Assembly (NCBI GenBank): GCA_029962745.1
Contig: CM057153.1
Location: 14,394,435 to 14,458,434 of the forward strand
Length of the DNA stretch: 64,000 nt
Origin: Echinometra lucunter
Lineage: Eukaryota; Echinodermata; Echinoidea; Camarodonta; Echinometridae
Reading direction: 5' to 3'
Part shown: positions 35,034 through 45,829 of the stretch, piece after piece
How positions within the stretch are numbered: position 1 is the stretch's first letter
Layout: each line of letters opens with the position of its first letter
Translations under genes and position numbers: made by a program
The notes under the pieces: generated by a model
The model's database searches: none
The model's input: the letters and a program-made list of their open reading frames with translations, nothing else
What the model was told of the DNA's origin: nothing

Positions 35034-35320
35034 TGACATATTTTGGGAGCGGGCGCCTTTGAATGTTCTACAGATAAATGGCGCTTATGTGACATATTGA
35101 GGGAGCCGGGCGCCTTTGAATGTTCTACATATAAATGGCGCTTATGTGACATGAGGGAGCCGGGCGCCTTTGAATGTTCTACAGATAAATGACGCTTATG
35201 TGACATAATGAGGGAGCCGGGCGCCTTTGAATGTTCTACAGATAAATGGCGCTTATGTGACATAATGAGGGAGCCGGGCGCCTTTGAATGTTCTACAGAT
35301 AAATGGCGCTATACGAAATG
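35034..35320 (+). repeat. Five-copy 54-57-bp minisatellite from the LINE 3' region
   Basis: TGACAT recurs at 35034, 35090, 35147, 35201 and 35258 (56, 57, 54, 57 bp). Each unit carries GGGCGCCTTTGAATGTTC, TACAGATAAATGGCGCT and TATG; the last ends with GGCGCTATACGAAATG, the usual LINE 3' end. So the 3' untranslated part expanded in tandem. The 133-codon minus-strand frame with repeated His-Ser-Lys-Ala-Pro motifs is the repeat read backwards. Confidence 0.9.
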
Positions 35321-36717
35321 CTGTTCATCGTCATCATGTAGCTGTGCAAATGAATTACAATGTATGAATCTGTAGTCTAAAAGTCATTGATTCTCGTATC
35401 CTTCCACGTTTAATAAACCTCATATTTCAGAAGTAATATTTCACGGCAAATCAACCGCAATGTTTCTCTATTTTCTAAGGATTATTGACTCGGATAAGAG
35501 TTCATTTCCAACTTTGGTCAATAATCGAGAAGGCCAATATTGATTCTCCTTTTCATCAATTGTTTGCTGCTTTGACCACGTTGGAGATTTTTTTTCAGTA
35601 CTTTTGCACCGGCCGTTTTCCCCTTCCTTCGTTGTTTTTTTTGGTTTTGTTTTGTTACAATGCATTCAATATAAGACAGTAATCAGTTAGCAGGTTAGTG
35701 GTATAATCCATGGAATGGGAAAGGACTATGCAATATCATAATTGCAAGCAAATCATGTGAATTGACCAATACAAGATAATTATGACAGAGAAACCTCATG
35801 AAAATTTAAAAGAAATGGGAAGGGGACAAAAGAGATGCATGCATGGAATGATATAAGATCCACGCTGATAAAAATACTCTCGTAAAAGCTTTAGAGAAAG
35901 TCAACAGAAGATAATTTCATTTGCCTCTTGACCAACTTTTGAAATGTGCGAGCGTTGCAATAAAGTATTACGTAATCTGAACAGGATTTTGATAAGATAT
36001 ACAATAGGAAATTGAAATTGCCCTTACTTTTGAACTTTGATCTTTATTTTTCCACTTTCACGATAACAAACATAAAAAGATATATGCATACTGGAAAACA
36101 TGATTTGAGTAAGTACAGACATTATAGTTGAAAGTTGAAATCATTTACATAACAGAAGGGAAGGAGACAGAGGGAGGGGGGGGGGGGTAAAAAAAGATAG
36201 ACATTACTTTACATCGATGCATTTGAAAAGTGTACGGATTATTGTGATCATATAACTTAAGACTATTTTAGATATCCTGAAAATCTTTGCCTCGTGTTTA
36301 CTGTTACTTTGTCTTAATTTGTTTTGTTTACTTGCTTTTGTACCTTTTATGCCGAATATGGGACCTCCTTCGCAATAGAGTGGTCGACGTTCCTGGAACA
36401 CACAGGAAATGCGATAATGATAGAAAGGCCTTTTATTAGAAAATATCATTGGGAACGAAAGAAGAAATAAATGACAAGACAGCCATCATTAACATGGGAT
36501 GAACTGTGAAAGGGGAAGAAAGTTGGATGCATGCATGGACGCGTAGATGAATGGGAGGTAAGCATTTTCATTTTTGGTGACGCCCGAATAAGAGACTGAG
36601 ATTGGTTAAAGAGAAACAAGAGCGGAGGAGGGGCACTATACTCAAAGCACAAGATCCTTGTGGGCACCGTTCCAAGTTTCCCCACAGAAACCACTCGGGA
36701 AGAATTTACAGGTACGA
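35321..36717. other. Unannotated DNA
   Basis: Poly-G near 36176-36187; AT-rich; no gene or repeat family recognised. Confidence 0.4.
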
Positions 36718-36731
36718 GGTACCATGGTAAC
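36718..36731. promoter_or_regulatory. RFX X-box-like palindrome
   Basis: GGTACCATGGTAAC matches the symmetric X-box GTTACCATGGTAAC at 13 of 14 positions. Confidence 0.35.
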
Positions 36732-38016
36732 AACAAAATGATTACCAGTTTGAATCCCTATAAGTTGGAAAGCTTCCAAAATTTCCCTTATTATATTACT
36801 AATAAACATCACACTCGACACAATCTTCCGTAGACGCGACGCCATGCTTCTATCGTTAGCTGCCGAACTGTAGTGTTTCAAATCAATCACAGCTGACAAA
36901 TATTCAACTACAAAAAATCATTAAAACATGTATCATGAAATTCTTTGATCATATTTTGGCGGGGGTAATGGTTAGAAAAAGATTCTACATCGTACTACTC
37001 AAACATTGACAATAATATTACATATAGTTTTCGACAGAAGCAAATGAGTAATATTACCTGAAGAATGTCTTCATTGAAAACAAATTTCGCGAAATCAAAT
37101 TGAAAAAATAGCGGGGGAAAATGCATGCACGGGGCAGTTTGGAAGGAAGTTAGACTCCACTTCACCGAGACTTTGACTAAAAATATATTGACCAGGTTTC
37201 GATTATCATCAAACAATGGCAAAGTGGATTGGTCTAAGGGCAAGGGGGGGGGGGATTTTTAAGAGTAAACTCCGCTGAAAGGGGGCTGGGGCGTTTCAAA
37301 ATATCGACAGGGGTTGTGATAAACATATAAACAACAATGTAAAGTAAGTAACTCAGAAAGCAGGGCGCATACATACTTTCTGTTGTGGGATGCAAAATAG
37401 GGGACCCATCCCCCTTCCCCCTACCCCTGAAAAATACGCCTTTCCATGATGTCGTCAGGCAACATTGCCATGTTGACTTTATTAGATTGTTACTTCCCTC
37501 GGGCGGGAAATTTCAATCAAATGAGTTCAAGTGGTTACCCAAGGACTGCATTCGGAGGCATACACGGTACATGTACCGTATACTTTGCTCGATGCATAGC
37601 TGCACATCGCGAGGGACAGCAATATGTGTGTGTGCGCGTAAATGTGGGAGGGTATGTGTGTGGGGTATTGGAAGGATGAGTATGCTCCATATGTTTATAA
37701 GGATAAAAGTAACGATTCAGGTATTGTCTACTTATCTACACATGTTTGCATTATTTCGTAAACTATCACTGGATATGAAAAAGATCAACGTTTCGGCTGC
37801 ATGTTTTTGCCATCTCTTGATGTTTTTATATCTTAATATCAAAAGATATGCATGCATCTTTTATGACTTTTTTAATAAACTAAATGATGTCATTCACGTA
37901 TTACAATTGTATTCATGATATCCCTATTTGCGTCATCCAACAGAAAATTAGTGACTTTCAAATTTTTTAATTCTATTTATTCTCGTACTAAAATCTTGTA
38001 TGTCTGTGTCATCATA
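36732..38016. other. Unannotated DNA with one unrecognised frame
   Basis: A 177-codon plus-strand frame (37385-37918) has no recognised motif and an AT-driven C-terminal half; not called as a gene. Poly-G near 37243-37252. Confidence 0.4.
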
Positions 38017-39028
38017 GTCACGTTAATGGTAATAATGTGGCAATGCAGTGTGGTCCCATGCACAGTAATGGTAATAGTGTGACAATACGGTGTGGTGCTA
38101 TGCACAGTAATGGTAATAATGTGGCAATACAGTGTGGTCCCATGCACAGTAAAGTTAATAATGCTGCAATACAATGTGGTCCCATGCACAGTAATAGAAA
38201 TAACGGCAGTACAGTGTGGTCCCATGCACAGAAATGGTAATAATGTGGCAATACAGTGTGGTCCTATGCACAGTAATGGTAATAATGTGACAATACAGTG
38301 CGGTCCCACGCACAGTAATGGTAATAGTGTGACAATACGGTGTGGTCCTATGCACAGTAATGGTAATAATGTGGCAATACAGTGCGGTCCCATGCACAGT
38401 AAATGGTAATAATGAGGCAATACAGTGTGGTCCCATGCACAGTAAATGGTAATAATGTGGCAATACAGTGTGGTCTCATGCACAGTAAAGTTAATAATGC
38501 TGCAATACAATGTGGTCCTATGCACAGTAATAGTATATGGCGGCAGAACAGTGTGGTCCCATGCACAGAAATCGTAATAATGTGGCAACACAGTGTGGTT
38601 CCATACACAGTAATGTTGATAATGTGGCAATACAGTGTGGTCCCATGCACAGTAATGGTAATAGTGTGACAATACGGTGTGGTCCTATGCACAGTAATGG
38701 TAATAATTTGACAATACAGTGTGGTCCCATGCACAGTAAAGTTAATAATGCTGCAATACAACGTGGTCCCATGCACAGTAATAGTAATAATGCGGCAATA
38801 CAGTGTGGTCCCATGCACAGTAAATGGTAATAATGTAGCAATACAGTGTGGTCCCATGAACAGTCATGTTAATAATGTGGTAATACAGTGTGGTCCCATG
38901 CGCAGTAATGGTAATAATGTGGCAATACAGTGTGGTCCCATGCACAGTAATGGTAATAATGTGGCAATACAGTGTGGCCCCATGCATAGCAATGCTAATA
39001 ATGTGGCAATACAGTGTGGTCCCATTAA
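38017..39028. repeat. 42-bp minisatellite with six-unit higher-order structure
   Basis: About 23 full units, most exactly 42 bp (a few 40, 41 or 43), start with GTGGTCCCATGCACAGTAAT and end TAATGTGGCAATACAGT. Units start at 38050 and every ~42 bp to 38974, with a partial unit at each end. Variant types recur in the same order: A (AGTGTGACAATACGGT), B (CCTATGCAC), C (AAAGTTAATAATGCTGC), D (TAATAG..CGGC), E, F. The A type starts at 38050, 38300 and 38637, and the block after the third ends at 38890. Blocks are 250, 337 (two extra units) and 253 bp. A period divisible by three leaves frames open on both strands (up to 231 codons); these are artefacts. Confidence 0.95.
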
Positions 39029-40264
39029 CCTGTTCGTTGCAGGCAAGTTATTCAAAACAAAATCAATTTGAAATCGAATGTATAACAATTTGTCAGGAGT
39101 TAGGCCTATGATAAAAAGTTGAAAGCTGATTTATGATGCTTCAAATCCCCCGTTAGTTTAATACATATTTTTGCATATGTTTTCAATACAATTTTATGGT
39201 TTTCACCAATTAATTGTTTCAAGAATACAAACAGAATATTGGGAATCATCAACGCTGTGCCCACATGTGGCATGTGTGGGCTATTACATTAGTAATAATA
39301 CCCAATAATGCATGAATTACTTTTAAATATTCAATATTTACAGCCATCTGTCATGGCGGTCATTCACAGAATGGTAACTAAACTCCTTAGCACATAGCTC
39401 TCAAATAAATTTGCATCATTCATGCAAGACGGGGAAACATATTTATATTTTGCACTTAACCTGTGAAATTCTAGCACGTATGGGCATGCTCCATTAAAAT
39501 CAAATGCACTAAATCGTGGGAAATTGTATCGTAAATCTGAGCATGTTCTTTGGATTTCTTTTGTTTTTGCGTCCGTCCTGCAAAGAACGACAAAGAGGTA
39601 TACATAAATTTATTCCACAACGCTCAATTGGGCGAAGACCACGAATCATCCTTCAATTGACAAACCTTTTCAAACACTGACCATGTTGACCTCGGTTGAC
39701 ATGCTGTCTACGCAAGCTGAAGTGGTATATATTAACATAAAAATATAAACATTTTCGTACGAAACTTGATTGGTAGTTTCATTAAGTATAATGATTTCAA
39801 TAATAAATCAAGCATGACATTTTTAAGACGGAGGGGGACAAAAACAAAAAAACAAAACAAAACAAAAAACCTCTGCAAAATCACCAGTCACGTGATTCGC
39901 CATCACGACTGCCAACGTCATCATATGACCACATGCCTATCATTATCAAGGTGGCCATGGTCATAATTTTTATTCATCTGTTCATCTACACTATCATAAT
40001 GGACTCAAACTTTGGAACGAATTTTCCATTATCATTGATAGCGGAACATTGTATCATCTAAACATAATCCATATCTCATCCAAATAATGTCCCAACTAAA
40101 TAATTTTGCATTTTTTTTCGCATGGCTGCTTCATAACATGTGGAAAAATATAACCTTGTGTCAAGGTTTAAAAGTTGCTGATACTAGTAAACTGCTTAAC
40201 TTGTCTGTGTCCTTTTTGTGTTCTTGTGATTTCATTTGATTAATTTTCTTCCTCCCAATTGTTT
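39029..40264. other. Unannotated DNA
   Basis: AT-rich; palindromic CCCACATGTGGCATGTGTGGG near 39260; no gene recognised. Confidence 0.4.
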
Positions 40265-40470
40265 TATCAGCAGCAGTGACAACATCATCACCAGCATCAC
40301 CATTCGTCGTCATCTTCACAATCAACAAAGTCATCATCGTCATCATCGTCAGAAGTATTTGTAGTATCAACAGCAAGATCATAGCCATTACTACTCGTAA
40401 TTATCATTATCACAGTCGCTGTCGTCGTCATCGACATCACTGCCACCACAAGACTACAATCATCATCCAC
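40265..40470. repeat. Degenerate (CAT)n-rich tract
   Basis: Many CATCATC, CATCGTC and CACCA units; diverged microsatellite. Confidence 0.7.
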
Positions 40471-40856
40471 ATCAAAACCATCTCAAAAGGTCTACCTCTT
40501 CGCTTCACGATTTCACTCTGCTCTCCATCATCTCACAACACCACAAACAATCCTCTTACATTATCCCGTTAGGAACATTACGACTCCCAATCCTTTGTTG
40601 TTGTTTTTTTTATCTTGGTCAGAGACAACGACTCGGTTTACCAACATCCCCCGATGTCATCACCAATCATACCGGGCCCCTCCATGATCTACGAACGATG
40701 TCTATCATTTTGTCACGCGTCGTTAAGTCCAAGATCCACTTAACTCGTCGCAATGGTAGGTCTCTTAACAAGACACAACGAAAGTAAACATAGCAAGCTC
40801 TGGGGTCCACCTTTGCTTTCATTCCCATTGTTTCTATGAGCACTCTCGGTAACCAA

Positions 40857-40882
40857 AGGTCAAGTTCATGGGTTAGAGGTCA
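40857..40882 (+). promoter_or_regulatory. Cluster of four nuclear-receptor half-sites
   Basis: AGGTCA directly abutting AGTTCA, then one base, GGGTTA, one base, AGGTCA: a DR0 followed by two DR1-spaced repeats. Lies in a less AT-rich block (40640-41070) with further GGTCA sites at about 40936 and 40944. Confidence 0.35.
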
Positions 40883-41069
40883 GACCACCACACCTGAAGA
40901 TCGGCACCAATCAAACATTAATGGTTTCTGGAGGTCACCCCCAGGTCGCTTTAATATCCCTTTTGAGGTACCCATCCGCTGGGGTCGCAACTCCGGAGAG
41001 CATTCGGGGGTCGCGAAAACATTCGCCCAAATTGAGGCTGAAGAGCCAAGATGAAACCGAATCGCTTTG

Positions 41070-42610
41070 AATTGTCGGGCTTGAGTTATTTATTGTAAGA
41101 ACCCCGATTCTCTTTCAATTAGTCTGCTGAAAGAGGGTGTAAAATTAAAATCTGGTTTGGTTTCATGTGAGAACATAGCGGTAAGTGATATATGTCGTCT
41201 CCCTTTCAAAACATGGACTTGCTATTGATCTAAGTAAGTCCAGCAGGATTACTTTGACTATTCAGGGCTCTCAGATCCTATTAAAATGAAAAAGAAGCTC
41301 ATGAGGTGACGCAGAAAAGAACAGTCTTGAACTTCAGAATGTGAGGGAATGGAACAATAGCAAATGAAAAATTGCAGTGGGATTCAATGTAATGAATAAC
41401 AAAAATGAATAAGAGCGGATTAAGGGAAAATGAGATAGATAATAAAAAACAATAATTATGGTTATAACTAAAGATCACGATTTAGTACAAGCAAAAAATT
41501 TAAGTACTGAGACACAACTAAGGACCGTGATCAAACACAACCGAAGGGTTAAAATTGGACGTGGGAGGGGGAAGAAAAGAAAATATTGAAAAGAAAATTA
41601 GACAAATAGGACAAATAAAACAAGGAAATTATACAATTTTGTATATTTCATACAGTGGAATTGGTAAGAAATAAAGGCCAAGCTATAGTTGGCCCCAAAC
41701 TTTACTGTAAATACCGAGAAAAACAGTTTCTCCATACTCTCTCCCTTTCAATCATTTCTGTCAACTTTTCTCCTCAGACGAGTTTGGTTTCCACGTCACA
41801 GTAATAAAATTATCCGGATATAATATTTTAATTGATGGCATTCATAATAATTTAAAATTATAAGTTGCTAAAATGTTTTATTGGAAAACTTCAAGGATAA
41901 ACTGCATGGCTATGTACTATATCCTCGTCATTTTCATCAACGCCATCTTATGAACGAATATCAACAATATTCTTTTATCCCTTTTTTTCACTTTCTTCAC
42001 TTTCTTAATTTTTTTTTCTTATCTCTTCCCCCATTTTCATCCTTCAGTTTTGTTTGATCACAGTCCTAAGTAGTGTCTCGGCTCTTAAATTTTCTGCTAA
42101 AAAGTTAATACAATAGATAATAGATCTTCATCCACAGTCATAACCAAAATCATTCTGTTTCTTATCATCCACCTGATTTTCCCTGAATCTCCCCCTTGTT
42201 CTTTTTTGTTACATTCATTTCTCAGCCTTTATCTCTTTGTTCAGTCACATTTGAATTGCAATACATGTATAGACTATCGCAAAATAAAATGCACTTAGGA
42301 CAGTACCACAGTGTTGTTCTTCATCCGAATCATTTCTCACGATCTCATTCCTGCAGTTGTTGAACGCCGTTTCATTTATTTTGGTAATTGTTATTCTCCG
42401 AGACACGTGTGTCAATAATTTGTTTTCTTTCAATGATTTCATATTATGAACATTATTCCAGAAAATTACAATTACTTCGTGGGAGGCTGGGGGCAACAAC
42501 AAAATAATGCTTTGGTTCAATGGGCAAACAGGCTGTCAACAAGTGGCTTTTCAGAAAGAAATCTTTTTATTTACGTTCAAAAAAGATGCAGCCTGCAACA
42601 GGTAGCGTAG
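41070..42610. other. Unannotated DNA
   Basis: AT-rich; short frames only; no repeat family recognised. Confidence 0.4.
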
Positions 42611-42616
42611 ACGTTC

Positions 42617-42627
42617 AAAATGGCGGC
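42617..42627 (+). promoter_or_regulatory. YY1-like motif at a short ATG
   Basis: AAAATGGCGGC matches the YY1 core (AAGATGGCGGC) often seen at animal transcription starts. The ATG at 42620 opens only 13 codons and no donor is seen, so coding use is unproven. Confidence 0.25.
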
Positions 42628-43539
42628 TGAATGTAGAATGAATAGCCATCTTTTTAATTGATTTGGAGAATGAAGAATTGCTTCTGCGTGTTCTTCTGTC
42701 TGCTTCGCTTTCATCTCTCTCTGTAAAAGACGGAATTACCCGACTGAAGCATCGTGACTTGAACACATGTTAAAACAAATTTGAAAGTTCCGTAAAGTCG
42801 GAAAGACATGGCGTAACGTCAGGGCCAGTTAGTACTAACATGAAATCGTACATGGGGGATTAGTATATCGCTGGTCCCTGAGGAATTTGAACATGCAGCA
42901 CAGCAAATTTTGCAAAGCTGCAAGCACGTATACTCAGTTAGGGACTCAATGTTTATTTCATGTTTTCAAACACAATGCAAACCCCTTTTATTTTACATTC
43001 GGTTTGCCATCCAATAAATAGAATACTGAAACGAAACGGGTCATGCAATGAGAAAAGGAGAGGCCATTTGTTTTAAGTCCTATTCTTTGTTTACTGATGA
43101 AATCGGGCCTGTTTTTTACATCAACATGTCAGTATGGAAGTAACAAAAGCAAGATGCCCTCTATGCTTCACAGTATACTACTTGTTTTGGATAATTATGT
43201 CGACATAAATGCAGTACAAATTGATAGGGCCGCATGTAAAAAAAAAAAAAAAAAAAAAAGGAAGCAAATTCTGAGAGAGATAAATGCTTTTTTTTTTTGC
43301 TAACTTTGTATTTTTGAAAAGAAAAATACTGTTAAAGAAGAAAGGTTACTCTTTTTGAAATACATCCGACCATTTTAAAAAATCAGTTATCAGAGTAACT
43401 TGTTGAGGTTGCAGAATTTCTAGTGGTCCAAATTACCTTTTTTACGAATGTATACCAGCTATACTCATATCAATGAAAAGACTTTACTGTTACCATTGCT
43501 GTTATTGCATGTATTTTCTGTTATGCACTTTATTATGTG

Positions 43540-44304
43540 CATATGGGCAATTCCACAACATATGGGACACAGAGCTGTGCCCTGTTAATTCCAAATAGAA
43601 ATCTAAAATTACTACTGGGTCTTCTTTTTGTTACAAATAAACATTTAAGATAAAAAAAATTGCAATTTTACCTTCCCACGGAGAATGACATAAACAAACG
43701 AAAAATTACAAATATGGGACTATGGTCAGGGAAATGTGCTTTAAATGCCTCTTATTCTTATATTTAGTCATTTTTCTCAGATTTTTTTTCATGCAACTGA
43801 TTTTAATGGATTACTTTAACAAATTTGGGGTATTTAATAAGTGAAACACTAATGGAAATGTGAAAAATCTACGTTGAATTTAAGCGTAACATCAGTTACG
43901 TAACGTCAGTTACCAACATGCCTTCACTAAATTTTTCGTGGCACTAAAACAACTTATTCGAATTCCTCATTATTTTGCACATCTCTTCCCAGGAACCTAG
44001 GTGTAATGTCATATGAATTACATAATCCCTGCAAGTCTGAGACGTGAGATATATAAATTTGATTCTACACCATTATTTTCCATGTCTTTTTTGCGTAACG
44101 TTAGTTACCAACACATTTTCGGTTGCTGTGTGATAAGAAATACAGTTTGAAATAAAAACTGTCCATGTATTTCTTCCCTATTATCAACTTATTTATCTAT
44201 AGTAATTAAAAGCCGAAGCAAGTGTCATTCACAAAACTACAGTATAAACAATACCACTAGTACTCTATCTTGGTAACGTCAGTTACCGTGGAATTGCCCA
44301 TATG
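43540..44304. mobile_element. 765-bp inverted-repeat element with internal GTAACGTCAGTTACC motifs
   Basis: Perfect 17-bp terminal inverted repeats: CATATGGGCAATTCCAC at 43540-43556 and GTGGAATTGCCCATATG at 44288-44304. A TA within each end (CA-TA-TGGGC) would fit a TA duplication, as in Tc1/mariner-type elements, but this is not proven. Inside, GTAACGTCAGTTACC and close variants occur at about 43897-43915, 44094-44108 and 44274-44288. No transposase frame. Probably a MITE. Confidence 0.7.
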
Positions 44305-44337
44305 AATATGATTGAAAATGGTGAATAAACAACTTAA

Positions 44338-44916
44338 AGGAAAATGCAACACAGACATCAGTGTGCTTCCAGGGAATGAAGAAGAACAAGAAGAGTAAAC
44401 AGTAAAAGTTTGAGCAAAATCGGACAATCTGTTCAAGAGTTATGAAGTTTGAAAGTTTAAGTAAATCCTTCTTATCGGATCCTTGAATTGGCAACTTTGC
44501 CAGCATCTGTGATGTCATCGTGGACAACTCTCCATTCCTTTTGTACACAGAATTTAACATTTTCTTTATTTTCAAGTAAAATAAAAATTCTATTGTTTTA
44601 TTGTTTGAGTATGACATGGCTATATCAATTCTGCAAGCATTTTGGGAAGAATTATTTTGGATTTTTTACTTGAAATTTCGTACAAATCTTTTTTTTGGAA
44701 AAATTATGTACAAAATGAATTGAGAGTTGTCCACGATGACATCACAGATGCTGGCAAAGTTGCCAACTCAAGGATCCCCATAACAGGGATTTACTGAACT
44801 TTCAAAATTCATAACTCTTGAACAGTTTGTCCGATTTTTCTCAAACTTTCACTGTTTACCCCTCTTGGTCATCTTTATTCACGAAGACCACACTGATGCA
44901 TGGATTGCATTCTCCT
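44338..44916. mobile_element. 579-bp element with ~220-bp inverted arms
   Basis: The left arm (44338 to about 44560) and right arm (about 44700 to 44916) are reverse complements at roughly 85% by eye. The best-conserved stretch includes GTTGGCAACTTTGCCAGC, ATCTGTGATGTCATCGTGG and ACAACTCTC (one base differs in the left arm). Ends are AGGAAAATGCAA and TTGCATTCTCCT. Flanks TTAA (left) and ATAA (right) could be a degenerate TTAA duplication, hinting at a piggyBac-type MITE, but this is weak. It lies 33 bp from the previous element. The ~140-bp centre is AT-rich and non-coding. Confidence 0.8.
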
Positions 44917-45358
44917 ATAAAACATGAAACTTGAAAAATTATGCTTTATTATTCAAGTATTGTTCGAAGCTTGTTCCCCCTTCATCGAAGAAGAAAGTGG
45001 TCTTTAGAGAGATCATTCTTCTGCATCGTTAAAAAAAAAACACCCACAAAGGCAAAACAAACAAACAAAACGGTGTATACACATCATAACAATTCTATTA
45101 CATTAAAGGCATATTATTATTTGATGTTTTCTGAAATCTGTAGTAAGATAAGTAAGACAATTTAGGAAAGAGAGAGAGAGAGAGAAAGGGGAGGGGTGGG
45201 AGAGATGAAGAGCAAGAGTACACGTTATAGAAGTAAACAATCTTTTTTTTCAGTAGGAGGAAGCTTGATTAAAAACCGAATATACCCTGCAGATTTCGAT
45301 AGATAAGGTTCAATAAGATTTTCACACTTATAGTCACGACCATTTCAATTTGACAAGA
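44917..45358. other. Unannotated DNA
   Basis: AT-rich with a short (GA)n at 45172-45185; nothing else seen. Confidence 0.4.
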
Positions 45359-45359
45359 A

Positions 45360-45423
<64 letters not shown>
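45359..45423. repeat. (GA)n microsatellite
   Basis: GA repeat of about 32 units with one AAA interruption. Confidence 0.95.
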
Positions 45424-45426
<3 letters not shown>

Positions 45427-45535
45427 GAAAAGGGCGTTCGCCAACGTATAAACCAGTATTAGAATGTTATCGATCGCAGGACGATCACAACCCAGGGCAG
45501 TCGCTCACCGTCACTCCCCAGGTCCGTGGCGTCTG

Positions 45536-45549
45536 GTTGTCATAGTAAC
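45536..45549. promoter_or_regulatory. RFX X-box-like motif in CpG-rich block
   Basis: GTTGTCATAGTAAC fits the degenerate X-box (GTTRYCATRGYAAC-like). It lies in the most CpG-dense block of the window (about 45440-45660), which also contains a GGCTGGCTGGCT run. This could be a promoter, but no adjacent gene was found. Confidence 0.35.
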
Positions 45550-45763
45550 ATCGAGCTAGCCACCTGTTGTGCGGGCTGTCGACGGTGCGGGGAGCGAGCG
45601 AGCGGGGCTGGGCTGGCTGGCTGGCTGGCTGTGCCGTCAGGTGGATGGGTTACACTTTCTCTGCCGGTGGAAGTCTGATGTCCTTTCGAAAGAAAATGTG
45701 ATGAGAGAAGGACGGTGATGGGAGATGGAGAGATAAAGAGGAGAAGGAAGGAGGCATAAGGCA

Positions 45764-45826
45764 GAGGAGGAGGAGGAGGAGGAGGAGGAGGAGGAGGAGG
45801 AGGAGGAGGAGTAGGAGGAGGAGGAG
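45764..45826. repeat. (GGA)n microsatellite
   Basis: Trinucleotide run of about 20 units with one GTA interruption; yields poly-Ser, poly-Leu and poly-Pro minus-strand frames that are artefacts. Confidence 0.95.
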
Positions 45827-45829
45827 AAG

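Noticed and set aside
34862..35263. 133-codon minus-strand frame with repeated His-Ser-Lys-Ala-Pro motif
   Set aside because: Reverse strand of the LINE 3' minisatellite.
37385..37918. 177-codon plus-strand frame
   Set aside because: No recognised motif; the second half is AT-driven; no supporting signals.
37977..38672. 231-codon minus-strand frame and several overlapping frames of 100-170 codons
   Set aside because: They are translations of the 42-bp minisatellite, whose period is divisible by three, and occur on both strands at once.
38017..39028. CRISPR-like array because of evenly spaced similar units
   Set aside because: Units are contiguous with no unique spacers, and the DNA is eukaryotic.
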